Assembly (NCBI RefSeq): GCF_006402735.1
Contig: NZ_CP017174.1
Coordinates: 747,001 to 811,000, forward strand
Reading direction: 5' to 3'
Length of the DNA: 64,000 bases
Source of the DNA: Myxococcus xanthus
GTDB taxonomy: Bacteria > Myxococcota > Myxococcia > Myxococcales > Myxococcaceae
Shown one piece after another: positions 1 through 8,672 of this stretch. Each line of letters starts with the position of its first letter. Position 1 is the first letter of the stretch. The position numbers and the translations under genes were made by a program. Under the pieces are notes generated by a model. It saw only the letters and a list, made by a program, of their open reading frames with translations, was not told where the DNA came from and searched no databases.

Positions 1-1
1 C

Positions 2-2188
2 GAAAAGATCGTCTACTTCGAGGCGCGTGCCCAACAGCTCCACAGCGAGCTGGCTTCGACGCGCGATGAGATGGAGCACCTCAAGCGCGAGGTAGCGGAG
101 ACGCATCAGCGCGAGCTGGGCCTGCGCCGTGAAGTCGCCGAGCTGGAGGTCCGCGTGGGTCGGCTCCAGGCCGAACGCGAGGAACTGGCCCGGCTCAACC
201 AGGCCCTGCGCGGCGAGCGGAACCAGATGATGGACAAGCTGCTGGACGTGGGGCGCATCCGCGCCACCGCCCAGGAGCGCGACGACGAGGACGATGACCT
301 GGGGCTCGACCTGGCGTCGTTCATCTCCCAGCTTCGCAGCGAGGTGTTGCTTCGCGGTGAGGCAGGTCCGGTGGCCCGCGGGCTGGTGGTCCCCACGCGG
401 CGCTCTTCGGTGCCGCTGCGTGAGACGGCGGCCAGTGTTCCCGTGACGCCGGCGCCGGTGAGCGAGCCGCCCGTGGCCGTTGTCATCGAGGGCGACGGCC
501 TGTCTCCTGTGGCGCGTGAGGCGCAGCGCTTCCTGCAGGCGGGACGGTTGGGCGTGAGCGCGGCGCAGCACGCGGAGCTGTCCTCGCACGCGGGTTTCGG
601 CGGGACGACGGATGAGACCTTGTTCGGGTTCTCCGTCCGCGAGTTGTCCGCGCAGGATGGCGCGGCCCGAGTGCGTGCCGCGGAGCGATTGAAGGCGCTG
701 TCACAGCCGGCCGCCGCGCCCGCGCTGGCGTCGGCGCTGCATGCTGAGACGGATCCGACGGCGCAGGTGGCGCTGCTCCAGGCGTTCGCGTCGCTGTGCC
801 AGGAAGAGGGCGCGTCGGTGGTGTCGCCGCTGCTCGCGTCGCCGGTGCCGGAGGTGCGCATCGCGGCGCTCAAGGCGCTCCTGACGCTGGCGCCGAAGGA
901 CGCGGCGCCGCATCTGGCGCAGGCGATGAAGGACCCGGACCGTTCGGTGCGCCGCCGCGCGTCGCTGCTGGCGCTGGGCCTGGAAGGGGAGACGGCGCGG
1001 CGGCTGGGCGAGGAGGCCATCCACGACGCGGATCCGGAGGCGCGCGCGCTGGCCGCGCTGGCGCTCGGAGCTGGCGCTGGGGAGAACGCGCGCACGCTGC
1101 TGCTGGGCGCCTTGGGTGACCGTGAGCAGCGCGTTCGCAAGGCCGCCGCGCAGAGTCTGTCGCGCATCCTGGGGCAGGACGTGTCGTCGGTGGTGGACCT
1201 GGACGAGACGCACCGCCGCCGGGAGATTCGCCGGCTGGCGACGTTGCCCGTGAAGCCCGTGCGGGCGCGGCTGGAGCAGCCTCGTCCGGTGGTGGCTTCG
1301 GTGCAGGCGGTCGCGCCGGCAGTGGCTGTTGCCGCGGTGGTTCAGGCGCCGGTGGCGGCGGTCGAGCAGCCCGCCTACGCGGTCGCCGCCTTGGGGGCCG
1401 CGAATCGGCAGGCGGTTACGGTCGGGCTCGCGCAGGGAGCAGGTACCGCTCCGGCGGGACTTGCGCAGGTGCGAGTGAGCCCGGTGGCTCCGACGCCCGC
1501 GCCGACTCCGCAGACCGCATCCCCCGCGCAGCGTTCTTCCGTGCCGACTCCGCAGGCCGCCACTCCGGTGCAGCGTCCGCCCGCGTCGGCTCCGCAGGCT
1601 GCCGCCTCCGCACAGCATCCACCCGCGCAACAGGCTGCCGCCTCTGTACAGCGTCCGCCCGCGTCAGGTTCGCCGGTCACTACACCGGTGCAGCGTCCCT
1701 CCTCGCAGCAGGCCGCTCCCGTACCGCATCCGCCCACGCCAGCTCCGCAGGCCGCCACTCCGGTGCAGCGTCCGCCCACGCAACAGACCGCCGCCCCCGT
1801 GCAGCGTCCGCCCGCGCCAGCTCCGCAGGCCACCCCAAGCAATTCCAGTCCCGCGCAGGCTCCGCGCGCCCCAGCCGCTCGCCTGTCCCCTGTCCAAGCA
1901 GCCTTGGTGGCCATGGGCGCGGTGCCCGGGCAGGCCGCCCCCGCGCCGCGTGTTCCCGCTGCCGCCGCGGAGCCATCCCGCCCGGCCCCCGCGCGCCCCA
2001 GTGCGTCGCCGGTGGAAGCCCTCTGCACGCAGATGCTGGCCGAAGTCCGCGTCGCCGTCCGAGGCCGCTCGCTCGTCGAGCTGGCGGTCGCGCTCTCGGC
2101 GCCCTCGGAGCTTGCCCAGGAGGCGCTCACCCTGTTGTCCGCCCGGGGAGCGGTGATTCGAAGGGGGCACAAATACTTCGCCGCTTGA
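2..2188 (+). CDS. pomY: PomY, cell-division positioning protein, HEAT repeats (5' partial)
   Basis: The reading frame is open from base 2, so the true start lies upstream of the window; the first internal ATG is at 71. Counting from that ATG, residues 1-75 are a charged coiled coil. Residues about 190-375 are Ala/Leu-rich HEAT-type helical repeats with recurring VRxxAAxxL patterns. Residues about 395-640 are a low-complexity Pro/Ala/Gln tail, and about 655-705 look like a small winged helix. This order (coiled coil, HEAT, Pro-rich disorder), together with the adjacent ParA-like and PomX-like genes, matches M. xanthus PomY. In the known system PomY joins the nucleoid-associated PomX cluster, stimulates PomZ ATPase activity and helps place FtsZ at mid-cell. 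The assignment rests on domain order and synteny. Confidence 0.9.
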   Translation, partial: EKIVYFEARAQQLHSELASTRDEMEHLKREVAETHQRELGLRREVAELEVRVGRLQAEREELARLNQALRGERNQMMDKLLDVGRIRATAQERDDEDDDLGLDLASFISQLRSEVLLRGEAGPVARGLVVPTRRSSVPLRETAASVPVTPAPVSEPPVAVVIEGDGLSPVAREAQRFLQAGRLGVSAAQHAELSSHAGFGGTTDETLFGFSVRELSAQDGAARVRAAERLKALSQPAAAPALASALHAETDPTAQVALLQAFASLCQEEGASVVSPLLASPVPEVRIAALKALLTLAPKDAAPHLAQAMKDPDRSVRRRASLLALGLEGETARRLGEEAIHDADPEARALAALALGAGAGENARTLLLGALGDREQRVRKAAAQSLSRILGQDVSSVVDLDETHRRREIRRLATLPVKPVRARLEQPRPVVASVQAVAPAVAVAAVVQAPVAAVEQPAYAVAALGAANRQAVTVGLAQGAGTAPAGLAQVRVSPVAPTPAPTPQTASPAQRSSVPTPQAATPVQRPPASAPQAAASAQHPPAQQAAASVQRPPASGSPVTTPVQRPSSQQAAPVPHPPTPAPQAATPVQRPPTQQTAAPVQRPPAPAPQATPSNSSPAQAPRAPAARLSPVQAALVAMGAVPGQAAPAPRVPAAAAEPSRPAPARPSASPVEALCTQMLAEVRVAVRGRSLVELAVALSAPSELAQEALTLLSARGAVIRRGHKYFAA
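1495..1850 (+). repeat. Degenerate tandem repeats encoding the PomY Pro/Gln/Ala tail
   Basis: Inside pomY, a unit of about 30-45 bases recurs some eight to nine times. It reads approximately cagcgtccgcccgcg followed by ccgcaggccgcc and encodes variations on AATPVQRPPA and QRPPAQQAA. All units stay in frame. The repeats encode the disordered tail and are a likely site of length variation between strains. Confidence 0.7.
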
Positions 2189-2228
2189 GGCAAGGTAGCC
2201 GTCCCGCACGTCTTTCGAAGGGTCGTCC

Positions 2229-3188
2229 ATGGAAGCGCCGACGTACAGCTCCAAGCAGGTCGCCGAGATGCTCGGCGTGTCCCCGAAGCAGATTCCGGAG
2301 GAATCGCGGAAGGACGCCTACACGCCGGACGACATCTGGGAACTGCGCACCACGCTCGACCGTTTCCCGGCGCGGCTGGGCCACCGCCGCCAGCTCTTCC
2401 TGAACTTCAAGGGCGGCACTGGCAAGACGTCGCTGTCCACGTCCTACGCCTGGCGCCTGGCGGAGCTGGGCTACGCGGTGCTCCTCATCGACCTCGACAG
2501 TCAGGGCCACGCCACCAAGTGCCTGGGCTACGAAGGCGAGGACTTCGAGAAGACGCTCCTGGACGTCCTCGTCCGCAAGACCCCCCTGGCCAAGGTCATC
2601 CAGAAGTCCTCGCTGCCCAACCTGGACTTCGTCCCCTCCAACCTGACCATGTCCACGGTGGACCTCGCGCTGATGCCCATGGCCGGCCGCGAGTTCAAGC
2701 TGCGCAACGCCCTCAAGGACGTGGAGGCCCAGTACGACGTCGTCGTCTTCGATGCGCCGCCGTCCTTCGGCCTGCTCAACCTCAACGCGCTGATGGCGGC
2801 GAACGACTTGTTCGTCCCCGTGCTCGCGGACTTCCTGTCCTTCCACGGCCTCAAGCTGCTGTTCGAAACGGTGCAGAGCCTGGAGGAGGACCTGAACCAC
2901 GTGCTCGACCACGTCTTCATCGTGGTCAACTCCTTCAACGCCACCTTCAAGCTGGCGAAGGAGGCGCTGGAGGCGCTCCAGACGCACTATCCGGAGTTCC
3001 TGCTGCCCACCATCATCCGGCAGTGCACCAAGTTCGCGCAGGCCTCCAGCGAGGGTCGGCCGGTGTTCGTCGCGGACCCCTCGTCCAAGGGGGCCAACGA
3101 CATCCAGGCCATGATTGACAACATCCTGCCCCGGCTGGTGGCCGCGGCAGCCGCCGCCCAGACGAAGGGCACCCAGCAGGCCGGCTGA
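2229..3188 (+). CDS. pomZ: PomZ, ParA/MinD-family ATPase positioning the division site
   Basis: A 319-residue protein starting at ATG 2229. A deviant Walker A, KGGTGKTS, lies at residues 61-68, with G62 and K66 where mutational studies of PomZ placed them. The Walker A' LLIDLDSQGH follows with D90, and FDAPPS near 175 is the switch II/Walker B-like motif. The N-terminal 50 residues contain a short MerR-like helix-turn-helix (QVAEMLGVSPKQ). In the known system ATP-bound PomZ dimers bind DNA non-specifically and tether the PomXY cluster to the nucleoid, driving it to mid-cell. It lies 40 bp after pomY and 5 bp before pomX, as expected for one transcription unit. Length and key residues agree with M. 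xanthus PomZ. Confidence 0.95.
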   Translation: MEAPTYSSKQVAEMLGVSPKQIPEESRKDAYTPDDIWELRTTLDRFPARLGHRRQLFLNFKGGTGKTSLSTSYAWRLAELGYAVLLIDLDSQGHATKCLGYEGEDFEKTLLDVLVRKTPLAKVIQKSSLPNLDFVPSNLTMSTVDLALMPMAGREFKLRNALKDVEAQYDVVVFDAPPSFGLLNLNALMAANDLFVPVLADFLSFHGLKLLFETVQSLEEDLNHVLDHVFIVVNSFNATFKLAKEALEALQTHYPEFLLPTIIRQCTKFAQASSEGRPVFVADPSSKGANDIQAMIDNILPRLVAAAAAAQTKGTQQAG

Positions 3189-3193
3189 GAACC

Positions 3194-4450
3194 ATGAAGA
3201 AAGCCTTTGAACAGAACGTGTCCCGCGCCAAGCCGCGCCTCCGCCTGGGCGCGCTGACGGGCCTCGTCGACCCCGTCGAGCCCCCGCCTCCCGAGCCCGA
3301 GGCCGAAGCGGCACCCGCGCCCGTCGCCGAGGCCCCCGACCTCTCCGCCGAGGTGCGCGCCCGCATCGAGCGCGCCCGCACCCCGCGCCCCAGCGCCGCC
3401 CAGGCCATGGACGCCGCCCTGCGCGAGCCTGAACTCGAGCAGGACACTGTCGCCTACGCCGCGCCCGAGCAGGACGAGGCGCCCGTCTACGAGGAGCCCC
3501 CGCCGGAGCCCGAAGCGGTCGCCGATGTGCCCGTGACGTACGGGGCCCCGCCGGAGGCCGAAGCGCTGCTCGACACCGAGCCGTCCGCCGGGCCCGTCAC
3601 CTTCGCCGCGCCGCCTCCGGCGCTGCACTTCGACGCCGTCAGTCCTCCTCCGGAGGCGCACCCCATGACGCAGGCCTCGGCTCCCGTGTCCATGCCGCAC
3701 GTCACCGCCACCGTCGCGGAGCCGGTGGCCCGTGTCGAAGCGCCGCCCACCGAGGTGGAGGTGCAGCGGCCGGCCCCGCCGCGCGAGGACGGGCAGGACT
3801 CCTCGGCCCGCCGTGAGCGACTGAAGGCCCGGCTCAAGGCGGTGCGGGAGAATCCGCGCCCGGAGCCGTTGCCCGCCACCGTTGCGGAGGCGGGTCAGCG
3901 CGCCGTTGAGCGCATCACCCACCTCCAGGCGGAGCTGGTGAAGGTGAAGGCGCTCAACCTCTCCCTCACGCAGGACCTGGAGGTGTCGCGCCGTCAGGCG
4001 GAGAAGGCCACGGAAGAGGCCCGCCTGCGCATGGACGAGGCGCGCCGCCTGTCCTCGGAGATGGAGGGCCGGGTGAAGCTGCTGGCCGACCTGGAGCGCG
4101 AGCTGTCCGCGCTGGAGGGCGAGCGCGACGAGGCGCTGCTGTCGCTCCAGGAGACGCGGCAGGCGCTCCAGGCCGCTGCCAAGGAGCGCGAGGCCCTGGA
4201 AGAAGAGGTCGCCCGCGGCAAGCAGTCCCTGGTGGACAGCCTGGCCGAGGAGGAGCGGCTCGCCGGTGAGTTGGAGTCCGCCAAGGACGAGTCCACGTCG
4301 CTGCACCGCACGGTGGAAGCGCTCCAAGGGGAGCGTGACGTGCTGGCCCAGCAGGTGGCCTCGCTCACCGCCGAGCGCGCCGAGCTGCTCGAGGCGCGCA
4401 AGGCCCTGGAGTCGGTGCACCGGGCCCTGAGTCAGGCCACGGTGCGCTGA
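3194..4450 (+). CDS. pomX: PomX, coiled-coil scaffold of the Pom cluster
   Basis: 418 residues. The first 22 residues are basic and contain K13 and R15 (SRAKPRLRLG), the pair known in M. xanthus PomX to stimulate PomZ ATPase. Residues about 28-200 are Pro/Ala/Glu-rich and probably disordered. From about 205 to the end the protein is a continuous heptad-rich coiled coil (for example LTQDLEVSRRQAEKATEEA). PomX self-assembles into filaments and nucleates the PomY cluster. The gene starts 5 bp after the pomZ stop, so the three pom genes are probably co-transcribed. It is slightly longer than the roughly 404-residue reference protein, the difference probably lying in the disordered region. Confidence 0.93.
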   Translation: MKKAFEQNVSRAKPRLRLGALTGLVDPVEPPPPEPEAEAAPAPVAEAPDLSAEVRARIERARTPRPSAAQAMDAALREPELEQDTVAYAAPEQDEAPVYEEPPPEPEAVADVPVTYGAPPEAEALLDTEPSAGPVTFAAPPPALHFDAVSPPPEAHPMTQASAPVSMPHVTATVAEPVARVEAPPTEVEVQRPAPPREDGQDSSARRERLKARLKAVRENPRPEPLPATVAEAGQRAVERITHLQAELVKVKALNLSLTQDLEVSRRQAEKATEEARLRMDEARRLSSEMEGRVKLLADLERELSALEGERDEALLSLQETRQALQAAAKEREALEEEVARGKQSLVDSLAEEERLAGELESAKDESTSLHRTVEALQGERDVLAQQVASLTAERAELLEARKALESVHRALSQATVR

Positions 4451-4460
4451 AGCCTCCCGG

Positions 4461-5447
4461 CTACTTCCCGTCCTTCGCCACGCCGCGTGCGTTGTTCCCA
4501 GCGCGCACGGCGGCGAAGGCGGGGCTGAGCGGCGGCGAGCGGAGCCCTTCGGTGGCCAGTCCACTGAAGGCGCCAGCCGGCTGTTTCAGCGCCTGGACGT
4601 GCGCGAGGATGTTGCGCCGGCGCTCGTCCTTTCCCGGGTGGTTGGCGAAGGTGCTGCCTCCGTCCTTCGTTTTGGCCAGCAGGGCGAGGTAGTCATCCGG
4701 CGTGTAGCCCGCGGAGAGCATCAGCTCGACGGCGATCCGGTCCGCCTCCAGCTCCTGCTCCTTGGCGTTGCCCTTGTCGATGAGGTCGATGGTCTTCTCG
4801 CTCAGGTGGCCCAACAGGCCCGGGTCCTTGTCCAGGTCCAACGTCCCGTCGCCATGGCGGCCCGCGGAGAGCACCTTCACCGCGGTGGGGGAGAGCACGG
4901 CCTCGCCGTAGGTGACCAGCTCGCACGTCTTCACTTTCGCGTCGCCGTACTGGTGGATGGCGTGCTTGAGCGTGACGTGGGCGATTTCGTGCGCCAGCAC
5001 GCCGGCCAGCTGGCCTTCGTTCTCCAGTCCCTGGAGCAGCTTCCGGGTGACGAAGACGTAGCCACCGGGCGCGGACATCGCGTTGAACTGGGACGTGTCC
5101 TGGAGCACGCCGAAGGTCCACTCGAGCGTGGGCCGCGCGGATTGCGCCGCCAGGTTCTTCCCCACGACGTTGACGTAGCGGTGGAGCGCGTCGTTGGGGC
5201 CGTCCAGCAGCAGCCCGTCACCCCGTCGCACGAAGTTGATGGCCAGCGCTCCGCCCAGGGCGTACTCCTCCTGGACGCTGGGGGCGGCGCGCAGCTTCTT
5301 GCACGTCTTGGCTTCCTCGGACGCGGCGCTCAGCTTCCCCAGGATGTTCTCACCCCGGGTGAGCGAGGACGCATTGAAGCCCTTGCAGGACGCCGTCGCC
5401 GCGCCCAGGCCCACCAGCGCGAGCACCTTCCAGCCCGTTCGCATCAT
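4461..5447 (-). CDS. M48-family metallopeptidase, lipoprotein
   Basis: 328 residues. The N-terminus is a lipoprotein signal peptide ending in a lipobox (TASC, Cys 21). The zinc motif HEIAH is at about residues 153-157, followed by a downstream EADRIAVELM segment supplying the third ligand, as in M48 peptidases (BepA/Oma1-like). Such proteins act in the periplasm on outer-membrane or envelope proteins. The start at 5447 overlaps the stop of the upstream SH3-like gene as ATGA, indicating translational coupling. The gene converges with pomX, with only 10 bp between stops. A longer open frame continues upstream but lacks a sensible signal peptide, so the ATG at the lipoprotein signal was chosen. 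Confidence 0.88.
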   Translation of the reverse strand: MMRTGWKVLALVGLGAATASCKGFNASSLTRGENILGKLSAASEEAKTCKKLRAAPSVQEEYALGGALAINFVRRGDGLLLDGPNDALHRYVNVVGKNLAAQSARPTLEWTFGVLQDTSQFNAMSAPGGYVFVTRKLLQGLENEGQLAGVLAHEIAHVTLKHAIHQYGDAKVKTCELVTYGEAVLSPTAVKVLSAGRHGDGTLDLDKDPGLLGHLSEKTIDLIDKGNAKEQELEADRIAVELMLSAGYTPDDYLALLAKTKDGGSTFANHPGKDERRRNILAHVQALKQPAGAFSGLATEGLRSPPLSPAFAAVRAGNNARGVAKDGK

Positions 5448-6022
5448 CGGTTGCCGCTCCGCTTGTTCGTCCCGGCCTTCGCGACCGTGTCGCTGGCGCC
5501 CACCACCGGGAAGAGCCCCGCCGCCGTCACGTGCGCGGCGATGTCCGCCGTGGAGACGGACTTCGCCAGCGTCTCCAGCGCCTTGATGTCCCGCACGGCC
5601 TTGCCGTGGTCGCCGCCCTTGTCCTTGCCGTACTGCTCCGCGCCGGGGCTGAGCGCTTTCACCGCGGCGCCACTGGCGACGAACTTCTTCGGGTCCACCT
5701 GCTGCTTGCCTCCGCCGTCCGTCACCAGCTCCATGTTGGGCGGCGTGGTGGACAGGTTCGTCTGGAACACGAAGCCCTTCTTCCCGGTGGCCGTGGTCAC
5801 CCGGTGCCACTGCTTGTGCTTCGCATCCGCGCCGCCCCACGTCACCTGCTCTCCGGGCTGGAGCACCGCCACGGCGTTGTCCGAACCGGACGGGCTCGCC
5901 TGCACGCGTGTGTTCTTCGCCTTCACGTACAGCGGCTCGCCGACCTTCACGGCCGACGCCCCTGTTGGAATCGCCAGCGCCAGCAGGGCGGTGGTCCACG
6001 TCACCCGCGTCTTCATCCCCAT
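5444..6022 (-). CDS. Secreted SH3-like domain protein
   Basis: 192 residues starting MGMKTR, with an in-frame second ATG at 6016. A GGAAAGGAG ribosome-binding sequence lies just upstream. A Sec signal peptide runs to about residue 25 (cleavage near AIPTGASA). Residues about 30-95 resemble a bacterial SH3 (SH3b) fold with a VRVQASPSG-like opening (here TRVQASPSG) and a GWGFV-like strand (KKGFVFQTNL). The C-terminal half is rich in Lys and Ala with no recognised domain. It sits between a cyclase and an M48 protease on the same strand, 26 bp after the first and overlapping the second. A role in binding envelope polymers or partnering the protease is inference only. Confidence 0.75.
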   Translation of the reverse strand: MGMKTRVTWTTALLALAIPTGASAVKVGEPLYVKAKNTRVQASPSGSDNAVAVLQPGEQVTWGGADAKHKQWHRVTTATGKKGFVFQTNLSTTPPNMELVTDGGGKQQVDPKKFVASGAAVKALSPGAEQYGKDKGGDHGKAVRDIKALETLAKSVSTADIAAHVTAAGLFPVVGASDTVAKAGTNKRSGNR

Positions 6023-6048
6023 GTCTCCCCGACTCCTTTCCGCACCGC

Positions 6049-8403
6049 TCACTTGTCCAGGTTCGCCACGCCGTCGAAGTCCGGCGGCGGCGCCTTCACA
6101 TATCGCTGACAGCGCTCCAGCAACGCCTGCGTGGGCCCGTCCTCCGGGTCCTCCGCGCGGCGCGCTTCCAGCACCGCTGCTGCTTCCTCGAACCGCGCCG
6201 CGCGGTAGAGCGTCAGCGCCGCGTGATAGCGCGCCACCGTCTCCCGCTTGCGCGCGTCCAGCCCGCCCTTGAGCGCGAGCAATTCGTACACGGTGACGGC
6301 CTCCGTCTTGCCCGCCACGCGCACCCGGTCCAGCTCCCGCACCTCGATGTGCTCGCGCGCCAGTTCGTACGTGCGCGGGCCAATCATGATGACGGAGCCA
6401 TAGGCCTTGTTCGCGCCCTCCAGCCGCGCGGCCAGGTTCATCCCGTCGCCAATCGCGGTGTAGCTGAAGAGCTGCTCGCTGCCGAAATTGCCCACGAAGT
6501 TGACCGCGGTGTTCACGCCGATGCGTGTGTACATGTCCGGCAGCCCCTGGGCGCGGAACTCGTCGCGCAGCCGGTCCACCGCCGCCTTCGCCGCGAGCGC
6601 GCCCTTGCAGCCGCGCAGCGCGTGGTCGGCCTGTCGCATCGGCGCGCCGAAGAGACACACCACGGCGTCACCGATGTACTTGTCCAGGCACCCACCTTCC
6701 TTCAGCAGCGCCGCGCTCACCCGGGTCAGATACGTATTGAGCAGGCGCACCAGGTTGCGCGGGTCATCCTTGAAGCGCTCGCTGAAGGTGGAGAAGCCCC
6801 GGATGTCGCTGAAGAAGGCGGTGATTTCGACATTCTCTCCATCCAGCCGAGGCAGCTCGCGCTGGGCAATCATCTGCTCCACCAGCTTGGGCTCCATGAA
6901 GCGGCTGAAGGCCTGCCGGATGAAAGCCGTCTCCTCGTTGGCCACCAGGTGGTTGAAGGCCACCGCGCTGACGCTGGCCAGCACGCCCGCCATCGCGGGC
7001 AGGGCGGTGAGCACGTAGGTGTTCGTCAGTCCAAGGGCGGGGCCCGTCACCCAGCTCATGCCGGCGTAGAGCCCCAGCGGCCACGCAATCTCCAGCGGCG
7101 TCCAGCGCGCCGTCATCAGCAGCACCACCGACACGAAGGCCACCGCGAAGACGAGCGCCAGACTCACCCCCAGCGGCGCGCGGGTGATGAAGCGGCCGTT
7201 GCCCAGGAGCGTGTCCAGCACCGCCGCCTGTTTCACCACGCCGGGCTCGTGCGACGAGAAGGACGTGGCCTTGACGTCGTTGAGGCCCACCGCGTTGCCG
7301 CCAATGACGACCACCTTGCCGCGGAAGACGTCCGGCGGCAGCCCCGTGGGTTGGCCCTGGCCCCGGTGCACCCACGCGTCGAGTACGGAGATGAGCGGAA
7401 CGCTCGTGAAGCGGTCATGCAGCTGCCCGCCGAAGTCGATGCCCGCGCTGCCATCCGCATCCACGGCGTAGCTGCGCGAGCCCAGGCGCAGCGTGCGCCC
7501 GGAGAACTCGATGGCGCTGGCGCCCAGCAGGCCCGCGGCCACGCGCACCGGCAGCGTCGCGAAGGCATTGGGACCATCCGAATAGACGAAGCGCGTGCGG
7601 CGCATGAAGCCGTCGGCGTCCGACTCCGGCTCCACCAGCCCGAAGCCATCCACCGCCCCCACCAGCACGGGAATGGGCGGCACCGGGTGGCTGGGAAGCC
7701 GCTCCCCCGAGGACGTCGCGTAATCCAGCACGGGCAGCATCCGGCCGTTCGCGCGCACCGGAAACGCGATGGCCCGGGCAAGCTGCTCGGGAGAAGCCGA
7801 GGGAAGAGCGGCCTCCGGGGCGCCGTCCTCGAACGTCTCCGCGCCGGCTTCCTCCGGGAAGGTGTCCTCCTCCTGAGAGGGGCCGTCCACCACCACCGCC
7901 GCGCCGAAGTCAGCGGGGGGCAGCCGTGGCGCGTTCGCGTGGGTGGAGACCCCCAGGTAGAAGGGGATGGTCGTCTCCTGGAGCACCTGCGCGAAGGCCA
8001 GGTCCATGGACTCGTCGGTGCCGCGCTCGTCCATGACGGCGTCGAACACGATGGCCCGAGCACCCTCGGCTTCCAGCTGTTCCACCACGCGTGCCCAGAG
8101 GTTGCGGCTGTAGGGCCAGCTTCCGAAGTTGAGCGCGTACTGTTCGTTGGCGCGGATGCGCTCCAGGCTCGGCTGGTCGATGGTGACCAGCACCACCTGG
8201 GATGACACCGCGCGCCGCTCGGTGAAGCGCGTGACGACGGTGTCGTACGCGGAGCGCTCCGCTTCTTCCAGCAGGCCGCCCAGCTTCGCGTCGAAGTGAA
8301 GGCAGACGGCGGCCAGCGTGGTGGCCAGCACCGCCACGCCCAGCATCAGCCGCCAGTGGTTCTGCCACCGTGAACGGACCGTTTTCCAGCGCTCGCCTGC
8401 CAC
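6049..8403 (-). CDS. CHASE2-domain class III adenylate/guanylate cyclase
   Basis: 784 residues from a GTG at 8403 preceded by a purine-rich stretch. One membrane helix is near residues 18-36. An extracytoplasmic CHASE2 sensor domain follows (about 40-385, with VVLVTIDQPSLERI and ARAIVFDAVMDE). Three more membrane helices span about 390-470. The cyclase catalytic domain, about 515-690, carries FFSDIRGFS and YIGDAVVCLFG, which supply the two metal-binding aspartates, and YTAIGDGMNLAARLE near the nucleotide pocket. A TPR-like helical tail ends the protein. The architecture matches receptor-type cyclases used by M. xanthus for osmotic and developmental signalling, although no specific Cya number is claimed. 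It is the first gene of a probable three-gene operon. Confidence 0.9.
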   Translation of the reverse strand: MAGERWKTVRSRWQNHWRLMLGVAVLATTLAAVCLHFDAKLGGLLEEAERSAYDTVVTRFTERRAVSSQVVLVTIDQPSLERIRANEQYALNFGSWPYSRNLWARVVEQLEAEGARAIVFDAVMDERGTDESMDLAFAQVLQETTIPFYLGVSTHANAPRLPPADFGAAVVVDGPSQEEDTFPEEAGAETFEDGAPEAALPSASPEQLARAIAFPVRANGRMLPVLDYATSSGERLPSHPVPPIPVLVGAVDGFGLVEPESDADGFMRRTRFVYSDGPNAFATLPVRVAAGLLGASAIEFSGRTLRLGSRSYAVDADGSAGIDFGGQLHDRFTSVPLISVLDAWVHRGQGQPTGLPPDVFRGKVVVIGGNAVGLNDVKATSFSSHEPGVVKQAAVLDTLLGNGRFITRAPLGVSLALVFAVAFVSVVLLMTARWTPLEIAWPLGLYAGMSWVTGPALGLTNTYVLTALPAMAGVLASVSAVAFNHLVANEETAFIRQAFSRFMEPKLVEQMIAQRELPRLDGENVEITAFFSDIRGFSTFSERFKDDPRNLVRLLNTYLTRVSAALLKEGGCLDKYIGDAVVCLFGAPMRQADHALRGCKGALAAKAAVDRLRDEFRAQGLPDMYTRIGVNTAVNFVGNFGSEQLFSYTAIGDGMNLAARLEGANKAYGSVIMIGPRTYELAREHIEVRELDRVRVAGKTEAVTVYELLALKGGLDARKRETVARYHAALTLYRAARFEEAAAVLEARRAEDPEDGPTQALLERCQRYVKAPPPDFDGVANLDK

Positions 8404-8672
8404 GTCCCCGTCCCCCTCTTGCGAAGCGTGCTGGAGTGGACACTACCCCAGCGGCAGGTGCGAGGGCAGTCACCTCGCATGTCTGGGTGTGCCGGCCGTG
8501 TAGTCACGGAGAAACCCGAGATTTCAGAGGGTGCCCAAGCAGGCATCCAGGCGGGCCACTGGAGCCTCTGACGTCACTCTTCCGGAAACCCGTGGACCGT
8601 TTGCCACATGTCGGTGCCGTCCGGACCTTTGCACTCAGTTCGACACGGATTTCCGCATTCAAGGAGTCAGAC

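Noticed and set aside
5908..8205. A 765-codon open frame on the plus strand
   Set aside because: It is antisense to the cyclase and has His/Arg-rich shadow composition.
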